Of a stretch of 64,000 nucleotides of DNA, positions 48,383 through 56,819 are shown in pieces; positions within the stretch are counted from its first letter, which is position 1; each line of letters begins with the position of its first letter. Below the pieces are notes generated by a model. It ran no database searches. It saw nothing but the letters and a program-made list of their open reading frames with translations, and had not been told where the DNA came from. Source of the DNA: JAWKTV01 sp041398905 (lineage in GTDB: Bacteria; Planctomycetota; Planctomycetia; Planctomycetales; Planctomycetaceae); contig JAWKTV010000002.1 in NCBI GenBank assembly GCA_041398905.1, positions 1 through 64,000 on the forward strand, written 5' to 3'. Position numbers and translations under genes: made by a program.

Positions 48383-50629
48383 ATGAACGTCCTTGCGCTC
48401 GACATCGTCTGGCAACCCTACTCTTCGCCGATGAAGATCGGAGCGGGTGCGGTGATGCTTGTGGCACTGACGCTGTTCGCCAGCGGACGCATCTTTCGCG
48501 AACGCCCCAAGGCCGCCCTGCTGCTGGCCGTGCTACGGCTCGGCGTCATCGCGGCAGTATCGCTGCTGCTGCTCGGCCCCAGCCGAGAACTACAGTCCGC
48601 AAAACAGCAGCAGCGGCCCAGGCTGAGCATCCTGCTGGACACCTCCGAATCGATGCAGACAGGCGACAGCGGCGGCAGCTCCCGCATCGAGTGGGTCGCC
48701 AACGCCGTGCTGAGTGCCGAACAACTGGCGCGGCTCTCCGCCGACTTTGAGATTCAACTGCAGGGGTTCGACAGTGGCCTGCATTCGCTGGACCTCGAAG
48801 CGCTGCGACGGTCACCTGTCGGCGTTGCGACGGGCCGGGCAACCAATCTCGCGGAGTCGACCGCACAGGCGATTGGCGAACTGACCTCCGGCTCCGGCGA
48901 CGCGCTGCTGGTGTTGAGCGACGGCCGCGACACGGAGGATGCGCCGCTGCAACCGGTGGCCGCGCTCGCGGCGGCGCGAGGGGTGCCGGTCTACACGGTG
49001 GGTGTGGGCGGTTCCATCTCGGCCACGGACGCGACCCTGCTGGCCGTGCCGATGCAGGAGTCACTGCTGCCCGGTGAGCCGGGCGGGATCCAGGTCAAGG
49101 TCTACCAGACGGGACTCGACGGGAAGACCGCCGACATCCAACTCACGAGTGGCGGCGAGACACAGCAGGTGCCGTTGACCTTCGATGACGGACCCGTGAG
49201 CGAGGCCCGATTGACATTCGAGCGGGACGAGCCGGGACAATACGAGCTGGAAGTGACCATGCGTCCGTTGCCCGGCGAAGCGGAGGAGTCGAACAATGCG
49301 CAGGTTCTGTTTGTGGATGTAATGGCCCGCCGCATCAGGGTGCTGCTGCTCGAAGGACAGCCATTCTGGGACAGCAAGTTCGTCGCGCAGACGCTACGGA
49401 AGGACGAGCAGGTCGAGCTGACGCAGATCACTCAGGTCGGCACAGCGAAAACCGAGACCATCATCTCGAGGGGCGATCAGTCCACCGCCAGCGTGCCGCA
49501 ATCCACCGCCCAGTGGGCCGACTTTGACATCGTGCTGCTCGGCCGGGGGGTCGAGCGGCTGCTCACCCCGGCGGCTGCGGAGGGATTGCGGGCATATGTC
49601 TCGGATGTGGGCGGACACGTCGTCTTCCTGCGTGGCCCGGCGTGGTCGAACGAGACCCGCGAAGGACAGCAGCTACAGCGGACGCTCGAGGTGCTCGAAC
49701 CGGTCGAATGGTCCGGTGAGCAGGTCGAGCAGCTCCCGCTGAGCCTGACCTCCTCGGGTCGCACGGCCGCCTGGTTCTCCGTCACGAAAATGGGGACGGA
49801 CACCGAACGCGCGATCGCCCGGCTGCCAGGATTCGAGACCCTCGCCACCACCCGTCGCGTCAAAGCCGGCACGCTGATTCTGGCGCGGGCGGAAGGGGCG
49901 GGCGGGCCGACCGCCGATGCGCTACCGGCCATCGTGCGGATGCCGTTCGGTCGAGGACAGGTGGTGGCGTTCCTGGGGGAAGGTTTGTGGCGGTGGTCCC
50001 TGTTGCCCCCCGAGCTTGAAGACTTGCGGGGGTTCTACGAGACCTTCTGGTCCAACCTCGTCCGCTGGCTCGCGCTGGGGGGCGACTTCCAGCCGGGCCA
50101 GCAAGTCTCGCTGCAATTGAGCCGCAGCAGCGTCCGACTCGGCGACGAACTCATCATCGATGTCGTCTGCAAGCAGTTGGGCGAGGGGGCGTTGCTGCCG
50201 GCGTTGCATGTCACCGGTCCCGACGGGCAACCACTGCCGGCCACGTTGCACCCGCTACCGGGTGCGTCGCCCCGCTTCCGAACATCGCTGCGCCCCGAGG
50301 CCGCCGGCGTCTACGAGGTCCAGGTCGACGCGCCTGGTCTCGAGCCCGCGCGGCTCCGTCGAAAATTCAGCGTCTACGAGATCAATCTGGAACGGCTGCG
50401 AACGTCGTCGAACTTCCTCGCGCTCAGCATGCTGGCGGAACACTCGGGCGGCGAGATGTTTGAAGCGGACGAGATCGACCAATTGGCCGACCGACTAGGT
50501 CGACATCGCCTGTCGCAGGCCAGCCCCCCGCGGAAGGAGTTCCTGTGGGACCATGGCGCGCTGATGACACTGCTGTTGTTGTGGGCCGGTGCCGAATGGC
50601 TGTTCCGCCGTGCCGTGGGGCTGTGGTGA
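48383..50629 (+). CDS. Membrane protein with von Willebrand factor A domain
   Basis: The 748-residue protein has two membrane helices at the N-terminus (about 19-33 and 44-65) and one at the end (about 725-743), as in BatA-like proteins. The VWA domain has the metal site Leu-Leu-Asp-Thr-Ser-Glu-Ser (residues 84-90) and Val-Leu-Ser-Asp-Gly-Arg-Asp-Thr near 178. Its middle part (about 310-560) resembles a glutamine-amidotransferase-like domain (Ile-Arg-Val-Leu-Leu-Leu-Glu-Gly-Gln-Pro-Phe-Trp-Asp), common in planctomycete VWA proteins but without a visible catalytic triad. The role is unknown, probably in surface or chaperone complexes. The start is ATG 48383. Confidence 0.82.
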   Translation: MNVLALDIVWQPYSSPMKIGAGAVMLVALTLFASGRIFRERPKAALLLAVLRLGVIAAVSLLLLGPSRELQSAKQQQRPRLSILLDTSESMQTGDSGGSSRIEWVANAVLSAEQLARLSADFEIQLQGFDSGLHSLDLEALRRSPVGVATGRATNLAESTAQAIGELTSGSGDALLVLSDGRDTEDAPLQPVAALAAARGVPVYTVGVGGSISATDATLLAVPMQESLLPGEPGGIQVKVYQTGLDGKTADIQLTSGGETQQVPLTFDDGPVSEARLTFERDEPGQYELEVTMRPLPGEAEESNNAQVLFVDVMARRIRVLLLEGQPFWDSKFVAQTLRKDEQVELTQITQVGTAKTETIISRGDQSTASVPQSTAQWADFDIVLLGRGVERLLTPAAAEGLRAYVSDVGGHVVFLRGPAWSNETREGQQLQRTLEVLEPVEWSGEQVEQLPLSLTSSGRTAAWFSVTKMGTDTERAIARLPGFETLATTRRVKAGTLILARAEGAGGPTADALPAIVRMPFGRGQVVAFLGEGLWRWSLLPPELEDLRGFYETFWSNLVRWLALGGDFQPGQQVSLQLSRSSVRLGDELIIDVVCKQLGEGALLPALHVTGPDGQPLPATLHPLPGASPRFRTSLRPEAAGVYEVQVDAPGLEPARLRRKFSVYEINLERLRTSSNFLALSMLAEHSGGEMFEADEIDQLADRLGRHRLSQASPPRKEFLWDHGALMTLLLLWAGAEWLFRRAVGLW

Positions 50630-50750
50630 CCGTACTGCCGACCCATCTCACCGCCCAGACATCGTCCGACCGGTTCGCTGAGTTTCGTGTCCGTTTGATC
50701 GCCAGTACCCTTTCCAGAGACTGGCCCCTTGTGATCTGGTGCTTCCACCG

Positions 50751-51635
50751 ATGAGTACGACTCCCCTGCTGCAGAGCGACATCCCCGGCGTGCCTGTCCG
50801 CCGCGGCAAGGTGCGCGATGTTTACGACTTCGGCGACCGATTGCTCCTGGTGGCCACCGACCGGATCAGCGCCTTCGACTGGATCCTGCCGACCGGCATT
50901 CCGGACAAGGGCCGCATCCTCACCCGGACCAGCGAGTTCTGGTTTGGCCGGCTTGATGTCCAGCATCACCTGCTGGGCACCGACGTCACCACGCTGCCGC
51001 TGCCGCCGGGCACCGATGTCGCCGCGCTCGCCGGCCGCAGCATGGTCGCCCGCAAGACGGCAGTCGTGCCGATCGAGTGTGTCGTCCGCGGCTACCTCGC
51101 CGGCTCGGGCTGGAAGGAGTACCGCCAGTCACGGACGGTCTGCGGCCTGCCCCTCCCTGCGGGCCTGGTCGAGAGCGATCGACTCCCCGAGCCGATCTTC
51201 ACCCCGGCGACCAAGGCGGAGACTGGGCACGACGAGAACATCCCGTTCGAGCGGATGTGCGACATCATCGGCGAAGAACGCGCGCGAACACTGCGTGAAC
51301 GGAGCCTGTCGATCTATCAACAGGGTGCCGACTACGCGGCGACGCGGGGCATCATCATCGCCGACACCAAGTTCGAGTTCGGCCTCGTCGAGGGAGAGCT
51401 GATTCTGATCGACGAGGTGATGACTCCCGACAGCAGCCGCTTCTGGCCTGCGGACCAGTACGAGCCCGGCCGCGGGCAGCCCTCCTACGACAAACAATTC
51501 GTCCGCGACTGGCTCGAATCGACCGACTGGGACAAAAACAGCCCGCCTCCCGAGCTGCCGGCGGAAGTGGTCACCCGCACGCGTGCCAAATACATCGAAG
51601 CATTCGAGCGGCTGTCGGGCGTATCGTTTGCATAG
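50751..51635 (+). CDS. purC: Phosphoribosylaminoimidazole-succinocarboxamide synthase
   Basis: A 294-residue SAICAR synthetase of the eukaryote/Gram-negative long type. Arg-Arg-Gly-Lys-Val-Arg-Asp-Val-Tyr, Asp-Arg-Ile-Ser-Ala-Phe-Asp, Val-Arg-Gly-Tyr-Leu-Ala-Gly-Ser-Gly, Thr-Pro-Ala-Thr-Lys-Ala-Glu and Ile-Asp-Glu-Val-x-Thr-Pro-Asp-Ser-Ser-Arg are all in place. It ligates aspartate to CAIR in purine biosynthesis. The ATG at 50751 is taken as the start; an upstream in-frame start at 50739 adds four residues. The sulfatase gene follows on the same strand. Confidence 0.95.
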   Translation: MSTTPLLQSDIPGVPVRRGKVRDVYDFGDRLLLVATDRISAFDWILPTGIPDKGRILTRTSEFWFGRLDVQHHLLGTDVTTLPLPPGTDVAALAGRSMVARKTAVVPIECVVRGYLAGSGWKEYRQSRTVCGLPLPAGLVESDRLPEPIFTPATKAETGHDENIPFERMCDIIGEERARTLRERSLSIYQQGADYAATRGIIIADTKFEFGLVEGELILIDEVMTPDSSRFWPADQYEPGRGQPSYDKQFVRDWLESTDWDKNSPPPELPAEVVTRTRAKYIEAFERLSGVSFA

Positions 51636-51713
51636 TCAACCCGCGTGCATCATCGATCACCGCGCCGTCGTGTGATGATCGGTCCCGTCATTCAAGAGAT
51701 ACTGGAGCTCACG

Positions 51714-53261
51714 ATGGTACGGCGTCTGCCACTGCCATTACTGCTGTGCGTCGCGATGGTGGCGGGCGGAAGAACCGCCGCCGCCGACTCGCAGGATCAG
51801 CGGACCCGGGAGCGTCCCAACATCCTCATCCTCTACGCCGATGATCTCGGATACGGTGACCTGAGCTGCCAGAACTCCGCGTCGAAGATTCCCACTCCGC
51901 ACCTCGACCGGCTCGCGTCCGAAGGGCTGCGGTTCACCGACGGACACTCCTCTTCAGGCATCTGCACGCCGAGTCGCTACGCCCTGTTGACCGGGCGACA
52001 CCACTGGCGCGACTTCCACGGCATCGTCAACGCCTTCGGAAAATCGGTCTTCCAACAGGACCAGCTCACGATGCCGCTGATGCTGAAGCAGCGAGGGTAT
52101 TCGACCGCCTGCATCGGCAAATGGCACCTCGGGTGGAACTGGGACGCGATCCGGATCGGCGAGAATCGCAAAGGAAATCGTCCAGAGGATTTTGACTGGA
52201 GCCTGCCGATCCCCGATGGGCCGCTCGCACACGGCTTCGATCATTACTTCGGCGACACGGTCATCAACTTTCCCCCGTATGTCTGGATTGAGGACGACCG
52301 CGTCACGGCGGTGCCCGACCGAATCCTCGATACCGACCTGTGGCCAAAGATCAAGGAGGGAAACTGGGAGTGTCGTCCCGGCCCGATGGTCACCGGCTGG
52401 AACCCCTATGACGTGCTGCCCACTCTCGCCAACAAAGGGGTCGAGTACATCCAGTCCCGCCAGGGAAGCGACGAGCCGTTCTTCCTGTACTTCGCGTTCC
52501 CCTGCCCACATGCGCCGATCATCCCCAACGACGAGTTCGACGGCCAGAGCGGCGCGGGACCGTATGGCGACTTCGTGGTCGAAACCGACCACGTCGTCGG
52601 CCGGCTGCTGGACGCGCTCGCCGCGTCAGGACATGCGGAGGACACCCTCGTCGTCTTCTCCGCCGACAACGGCCCGGAGCATTACGCCTATGCGCGTGAC
52701 GAGAACTTCGGCCACTGGTCGGCCGCGCCATTCCGCGGACTCAAGCGGGACATCTACGAAGGGGGGCATCATGTCCCGTTTCTGGTTCGCTGGCCCGGCG
52801 TCATTCAGCCGGGCCGCGTGAGCGATGCACTCGTTTCCCAAGTCGACCTGCTGGCGACCTGTGCCGACATCCTCGACTTCGACCTGCCGGACGACGCGGC
52901 ACACGACTCGCACAACCTCCTGCCGATTCTGCGGGGCGAAGTCGATTCGGTTCGCGAGCACCTCGTCCACAACACCAATGCCGGCGGCTACGCCATCCGC
53001 TCGGGTGACTGGCTGCTGATCGACGGCAAGAGCGGCCACATCTCGCGCGTGGATGCCGGCTGGCTCGCACGGCACGAGTACCCCGCCGACAACGAACAGC
53101 CGGTCGAGCTTTACAACCTCGCCGAAGACATTGGCCAGCGGCGCAACCTCGCGGCCGAGCATTCCGAAATCGTCCAGCAAATGCAGCAGCGACTGCGGGT
53201 GATCCGCGAACAGGGCCATTCCGCTCCCCGCTATGGAGACGTGCCGGCTCCGGTGGAGTGA
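51714..53261 (+). CDS. Exported sulfatase (formylglycine type)
   Basis: From ATG 51714 (GGAG six bases upstream) a signal peptide (Leu-Pro-Leu-Pro-Leu-Leu-Leu) is followed by Asn-Ile-Leu-Ile-Leu-Tyr-Ala-Asp-Asp-Leu-Gly-Tyr-Gly-Asp (metal-binding Asp pair). Ser-Ser-Gly-Ile-Cys-Thr-Pro-Ser-Arg has the formylglycine Cys at residue 84 in Cys-x-Pro-x-Arg, and Gly-Lys-Trp-His-Leu-Gly follows. A complete S1-family enzyme of 515 residues. Planctomycetes carry many such sulfatases for sulfated algal polysaccharides. Substrate cannot be told. The enzyme needs a formylglycine-generating enzyme, not seen in the window. Confidence 0.92.
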   Translation: MVRRLPLPLLLCVAMVAGGRTAAADSQDQRTRERPNILILYADDLGYGDLSCQNSASKIPTPHLDRLASEGLRFTDGHSSSGICTPSRYALLTGRHHWRDFHGIVNAFGKSVFQQDQLTMPLMLKQRGYSTACIGKWHLGWNWDAIRIGENRKGNRPEDFDWSLPIPDGPLAHGFDHYFGDTVINFPPYVWIEDDRVTAVPDRILDTDLWPKIKEGNWECRPGPMVTGWNPYDVLPTLANKGVEYIQSRQGSDEPFFLYFAFPCPHAPIIPNDEFDGQSGAGPYGDFVVETDHVVGRLLDALAASGHAEDTLVVFSADNGPEHYAYARDENFGHWSAAPFRGLKRDIYEGGHHVPFLVRWPGVIQPGRVSDALVSQVDLLATCADILDFDLPDDAAHDSHNLLPILRGEVDSVREHLVHNTNAGGYAIRSGDWLLIDGKSGHISRVDAGWLARHEYPADNEQPVELYNLAEDIGQRRNLAAEHSEIVQQMQQRLRVIREQGHSAPRYGDVPAPVE

Positions 53262-53334
53262 GCGATCAGGCCGTCGCCAGTCATCACGAGATGAGCGAAG
53301 TCGAGTCCCAGCCAACGCCGATGTGCGCGACACC

Positions 53335-54159
53335 ATGATCCCCGAATCCGAAGCGATTGTGCGGCTGCTGGTGTTCGGCGGAGTGCTCGTGCTCATGGCC
53401 GGCTGGGAGTGGCTCGCTCCGAGAAAGCAGCGCGTCACCACCCGCTGGCGGCGATGGCCGGGGCATTTTGGCCTCGTCGCCGTCAACAACCTCGTGGTTC
53501 GGCTCGTTGCCCCGCTGACGACTTTGCAGGTCGCGGTCTACGTGGAAAGTCACGGTTGGGGCGTGTTGTCGCTGGTGAAGTGGCCGGAATGGCTGGAAGT
53601 CGTCGCCGCGATCGTGTGGCTCGACTTCGCGATCTTTCTGCAGCATGTGATGGCACACGCGGTCCCGTTCTTCTGGCGGTTGCACCGGGTTCATCATGCG
53701 GACCTCGACCTCGATGTCACCAGCGGCGTTCGCTTCCACACGCTGGAGATCCTGTTCTCGACACTCCTCAAGTCCGCCGCCATCGCGGTGAGCGGGGCTG
53801 GGGTCTGGTCCGTGTTTCTGTTCGAGATCGTGCTGAACGCCTCGGCGATGTTCAATCACTCGAACGTCGCCATCCCTGTCGGACTGGATCGCTGGCTCCG
53901 CTGGCTAATCGTCACGCCCGACATGCACCGCGTGCATCACTCTGTCGTCCGCCGCGAAACCGACAGCAACTACGGCTTCAACCTGCCGTGGTGGGACCGG
54001 CTGCTGGGAACCTACCGCGACCAACCGGAAGCCGGACACGATGGCATGACGGTCGGCCTCGATGATCCGCACGATGACACGCGGTGCGGTCGACTCGACT
54101 GGCTATTGACGAATCCGTTCCGCCAATTCCGCAGCCAACCCGAACAGCCCGACCGCTGA
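53335..54159 (+). CDS. Sterol desaturase/fatty acid hydroxylase family protein
   Basis: A 274-residue integral membrane protein with four or so helices. The di-iron His clusters are His-Val-Met-Ala-His, His-Arg-Val-His-His-Ala-Asp and His-Arg-Val-His-His-Ser, with an extra His in Phe-Asn-His-Ser-Asn. This is the FA_hydroxylase family that hydroxylates or desaturates lipids. The start at 53335 begins Met-Ile-Pro-Glu-Ser; the frame is open to 53233 but the added part is Arg/Ser-rich. The substrate is unknown. It lies in the direction of the sulfatase gene with about 70 bases between. Confidence 0.88.
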   Translation: MIPESEAIVRLLVFGGVLVLMAGWEWLAPRKQRVTTRWRRWPGHFGLVAVNNLVVRLVAPLTTLQVAVYVESHGWGVLSLVKWPEWLEVVAAIVWLDFAIFLQHVMAHAVPFFWRLHRVHHADLDLDVTSGVRFHTLEILFSTLLKSAAIAVSGAGVWSVFLFEIVLNASAMFNHSNVAIPVGLDRWLRWLIVTPDMHRVHHSVVRRETDSNYGFNLPWWDRLLGTYRDQPEAGHDGMTVGLDDPHDDTRCGRLDWLLTNPFRQFRSQPEQPDR

Positions 54160-54314
54160 CGCCACATCGTTCGCCGCTTCCCACGCATTCGCGCCGTCCG
54201 GAGGTTTGTACCGCTGCGCCATGGATCGTAGGATTGCGCTGTTCTGCGTCTCCTGTTGGCGACAACTCGTCGCGAACGCAGATTCGATTGCACGTCCGTC
54301 CGCCACGCCCGCCG

Positions 54315-55583
54315 ATGCCCACGACCCTGTCCGAGTTCGCTCAGTCCCTCAAAGTCGAAACCGCCTTCAGCGTCCTGGCCGTCGCCCGCGAATTGAAGGG
54401 CAAGGGAAAGGATGTCGTCGAGCTGGAGATCGGCGACAGCCCGTTTGAGAGCACCAGCTCCGCCAAACGTGCTGGCATCGAGGCGATCGAACAGAACCAG
54501 ACGCACTACTGTCCATCTCCCGGCATCCCGGAGTTCCGACAGGCGGCCGCCGACTTTGTTCGGAGCGAGTTCAACATCCCGGCTGGTCCTGAGAACATCG
54601 TCGCCGGCCCGGGGGCCAAGCCGTTCGAGCAGTTCTTCTGCGAGGCGTTCCTTAACCCCGGCGATGGCGTCCTCGTGTTCTCGCCTTACTTCCCGACGTA
54701 CATTCCGAACATCGAACGACGCGGCGCGAAGACCACGTTCAGTTCACTGCGGCAGTCGAACGATTTCCGACCTGACCTCGACGACGTCGCGCGGTTCCTC
54801 GATCACTCGGAGAAGCCGAAGGCGATCTTCCTGAATTCGCCGCACAACCCGACGGGGGGCGTCACCACCGACGACGACCTGAAGAATCTCGCCGACCTGG
54901 TTCGCGGTCGGGATGTCGCGGTCTTCTGCGACGAGCCGTATTGCCATATGGTCTGGCGCGGCCGCCATCGTTCGCTGCTGGAGCAGCCGGGCATGATGGA
55001 ACAGTGCGTCGCCGCGTACACCTTCAGCAAGTCCTACAGCATGAGCGGCTGGCGACTCGGCTTCGCCGTCGCCGCCAAGCCGGTCGCGGACGCGATCGCC
55101 AAGATGATCAACACCACGCTCTCATGCACGCCGCCGCTGGTGCAGCTCGCCGGCACCCGCGCTCTGCGGCAGGACCACGCCGAACGCGACGCGCAGATGC
55201 AACTGTTCCGCGAAAAAGTGACCCTGCTCGCCAGCGGCCTCAACAAGATCGACGGTTTTCACACGCTCGACCCGGCCGCGACCTTTTACGTCTTCCCCCG
55301 CGTCGTGCCCATCTGCAACCGGCTCGGTATCACCAGCCACGGGTTGGCGATGTACCTGCTCGAGGGAGCCGACGACAACTTCGGTGTCGCATGTCTCGGC
55401 GGCGAGTGCTTCGGCGCGGCGGGTCAGGGCTTTCTCCGCTTCAGTTGCGCCGAGCCAAACGAGCGTCTGCAGCAGGCCCTCGACTTCCTCCCGATCGCCA
55501 TCGGTCGTACCGACCGGGTCCAGGCGTACCTCGATTCGCACCCGCAGTTTCGACTCGCGGAAGCCTACGCCGACGAGCCGTGA
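54315..55583 (+). CDS. PLP-dependent class I/II aminotransferase
   Basis: A 422-residue fold-type I aminotransferase. Ser-Pro-His-Asn-Pro-Thr-Gly-Gly, Cys-Asp-Glu-Pro-Tyr and Thr-Phe-Ser-Lys-Ser-Tyr-Ser-Met-Ser-Gly-Trp-Arg-Leu-Gly (the PLP Lys) are all present, with a C-terminal Phe-Leu-Arg-Phe-Ser-Cys (substrate Arg). It is closest in pattern to aspartate/alanine aminotransferases but the amino donor is unknown. The start at 54315 lacks a ribosome-binding site; the frame is open to 54084 with low-complexity Pro/Ser/Arg content. The VanZ-like gene follows after three bases. Confidence 0.9.
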   Translation: MPTTLSEFAQSLKVETAFSVLAVARELKGKGKDVVELEIGDSPFESTSSAKRAGIEAIEQNQTHYCPSPGIPEFRQAAADFVRSEFNIPAGPENIVAGPGAKPFEQFFCEAFLNPGDGVLVFSPYFPTYIPNIERRGAKTTFSSLRQSNDFRPDLDDVARFLDHSEKPKAIFLNSPHNPTGGVTTDDDLKNLADLVRGRDVAVFCDEPYCHMVWRGRHRSLLEQPGMMEQCVAAYTFSKSYSMSGWRLGFAVAAKPVADAIAKMINTTLSCTPPLVQLAGTRALRQDHAERDAQMQLFREKVTLLASGLNKIDGFHTLDPAATFYVFPRVVPICNRLGITSHGLAMYLLEGADDNFGVACLGGECFGAAGQGFLRFSCAEPNERLQQALDFLPIAIGRTDRVQAYLDSHPQFRLAEAYADEP

Positions 55584-55586
55584 ACG

Positions 55587-56027
55587 ATGCCCGAATCGGT
55601 TGATCCCCGGCGGGCTGGCACGCCGCCAGCAATTGACGATCCCGCCGGTCAGGCTCCTTCGACCCGCTGGCCCGCATGGTCCGCCCCCGCCACGCTCGCC
55701 GCGTGGTGGGGGCTGATCTTCCTGCTCACCCACATCCCGATCCCCAGCACCGGCGGGCCTTCACCCGTCCCCGACAAGCTGATCCACTTCATCATGTATG
55801 GCGGGCTGGGCGTGTTGCTGCCCGCCTGGAAGGGCTGGGACCGCCCGATCCACTGGCGGGAAGTCGGCGGACTGCTGCTCGTCATCATCGTGTACGCCGT
55901 CGTCGACGAGTTGCTGCAGATACCTGTTGGTCGGACCGCCGAATGGCTCGATGGTGTTGCCGATCTGCTGGGTGGAGCGACTGGACTGGCCGTCGCGGTC
56001 TGGAGCCGTGGCATCGCGCGCAGTTAG
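55587..56027 (+). CDS. VanZ-like membrane protein
   Basis: A 146-residue protein with four membrane segments and the VanZ-type features: Thr-His-Ile-Pro-Ile-Pro in the first loop, Asp-Lys-Leu-Ile-His-Phe-Ile-Met-Tyr in the second, and Asp-Glu-Leu-Leu-Gln-Ile-Pro-Val-Gly-Arg-x-x-Glu-x-x-Asp-Gly-Val-Ala-Asp near the end. VanZ gives low-level teicoplanin resistance in enterococci, but most family members have no known function. It starts three bases after the aminotransferase stop, so the two are probably in one transcript. Confidence 0.85.
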   Translation: MPESVDPRRAGTPPAIDDPAGQAPSTRWPAWSAPATLAAWWGLIFLLTHIPIPSTGGPSPVPDKLIHFIMYGGLGVLLPAWKGWDRPIHWREVGGLLLVIIVYAVVDELLQIPVGRTAEWLDGVADLLGGATGLAVAVWSRGIARS

Positions 56028-56118
56028 GATACTCGCCGGTCAACGCTCCGAGTCACGGATGCTGCCGAGAGCCGGCCTGTCACTCATCGATCACCCTCAC
56101 CGGCTCCGCTGGCTCGCT

Positions 56119-56748
56119 ATGGCCGTCGATCTTCAGACCCGCGATTTGATCGGCCGCATCCGCCGGGGTGACGAAGCGGCGTGGCGGGAATGCATCGATC
56201 GCTACGAAGGCCGGCTGCAGGCGTTCGCCTACAGCCGCATCCGCGACCGCGCGGTGGCCGAGGATCTCGTGCAGGAGACTTTCGTCGGCTTCCTCACTTC
56301 GCTGCCCAACTACGATGAGCAAACGCCGCTTGAAAGCTTTCTGTTCGCCATCACCGCTCACAAGCTGACGGACCACCTGCGTCGCGAGGGGCGACGTCCG
56401 ACGATCCCAATGATCGCTGGCGATTCCGCCCAGCCGGGTGCCGACCTGCCGGGCTCGGCCCGCGTCGCCTCGAGCCTCGCCCGCAGCCGGGAACGCAAAG
56501 TGACCGAAGAGGCGGTCCTCGCGAAAGCCCTGTCCGACCTCATTGCGAGCTGGAAGGAGCGCGGTGGGTGGGAACGACTGAAGGTGCTGGAACTCTTGTT
56601 CGTTCGCGGCTGGCCCAACAAGGAGGTCGCCAGCCAACTGGGCCTCAACGAGCAGACGGTCGCCAACCACAAGCACTTTGTGGTCAGCAAGCTCAAAGAG
56701 GCCGCCACACTCGCTCGTGTGCAGGCGGGTGTGAAGGAATTCGAGTGA
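56119..56748 (+). CDS. RNA polymerase sigma factor, ECF-like
   Basis: A 209-residue sigma factor. Region 2 holds Gly-Asp-Glu-Ala-Ala-Trp-Arg-Glu-Cys-Ile-Asp-Arg-Tyr and Ala-Glu-Asp-Leu-Val-Gln-Glu-Thr-Phe-Val-Gly-Phe. Region 4 holds Leu-Phe-Val-Arg-Gly-Trp-Pro-Asn-Lys-Glu-Val-Ala-Ser-Gln-Leu-Gly-Leu, the helix-turn-helix that reads -35. The linker is longer than usual (about residues 95-145). No anti-sigma factor lies next door. ATG 56119 is chosen; ATG 56059 would add 20 residues. The FAD protein follows. Confidence 0.88.
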   Translation: MAVDLQTRDLIGRIRRGDEAAWRECIDRYEGRLQAFAYSRIRDRAVAEDLVQETFVGFLTSLPNYDEQTPLESFLFAITAHKLTDHLRREGRRPTIPMIAGDSAQPGADLPGSARVASSLARSRERKVTEEAVLAKALSDLIASWKERGGWERLKVLELLFVRGWPNKEVASQLGLNEQTVANHKHFVVSKLKEAATLARVQAGVKEFE

Positions 56749-56819
56749 GTGACAGCGGTCTGGTGGTACACACGCCGCGGTCCGCGACATTCGTTCACAA
56801 ACAATGGACAGCGCTCCCC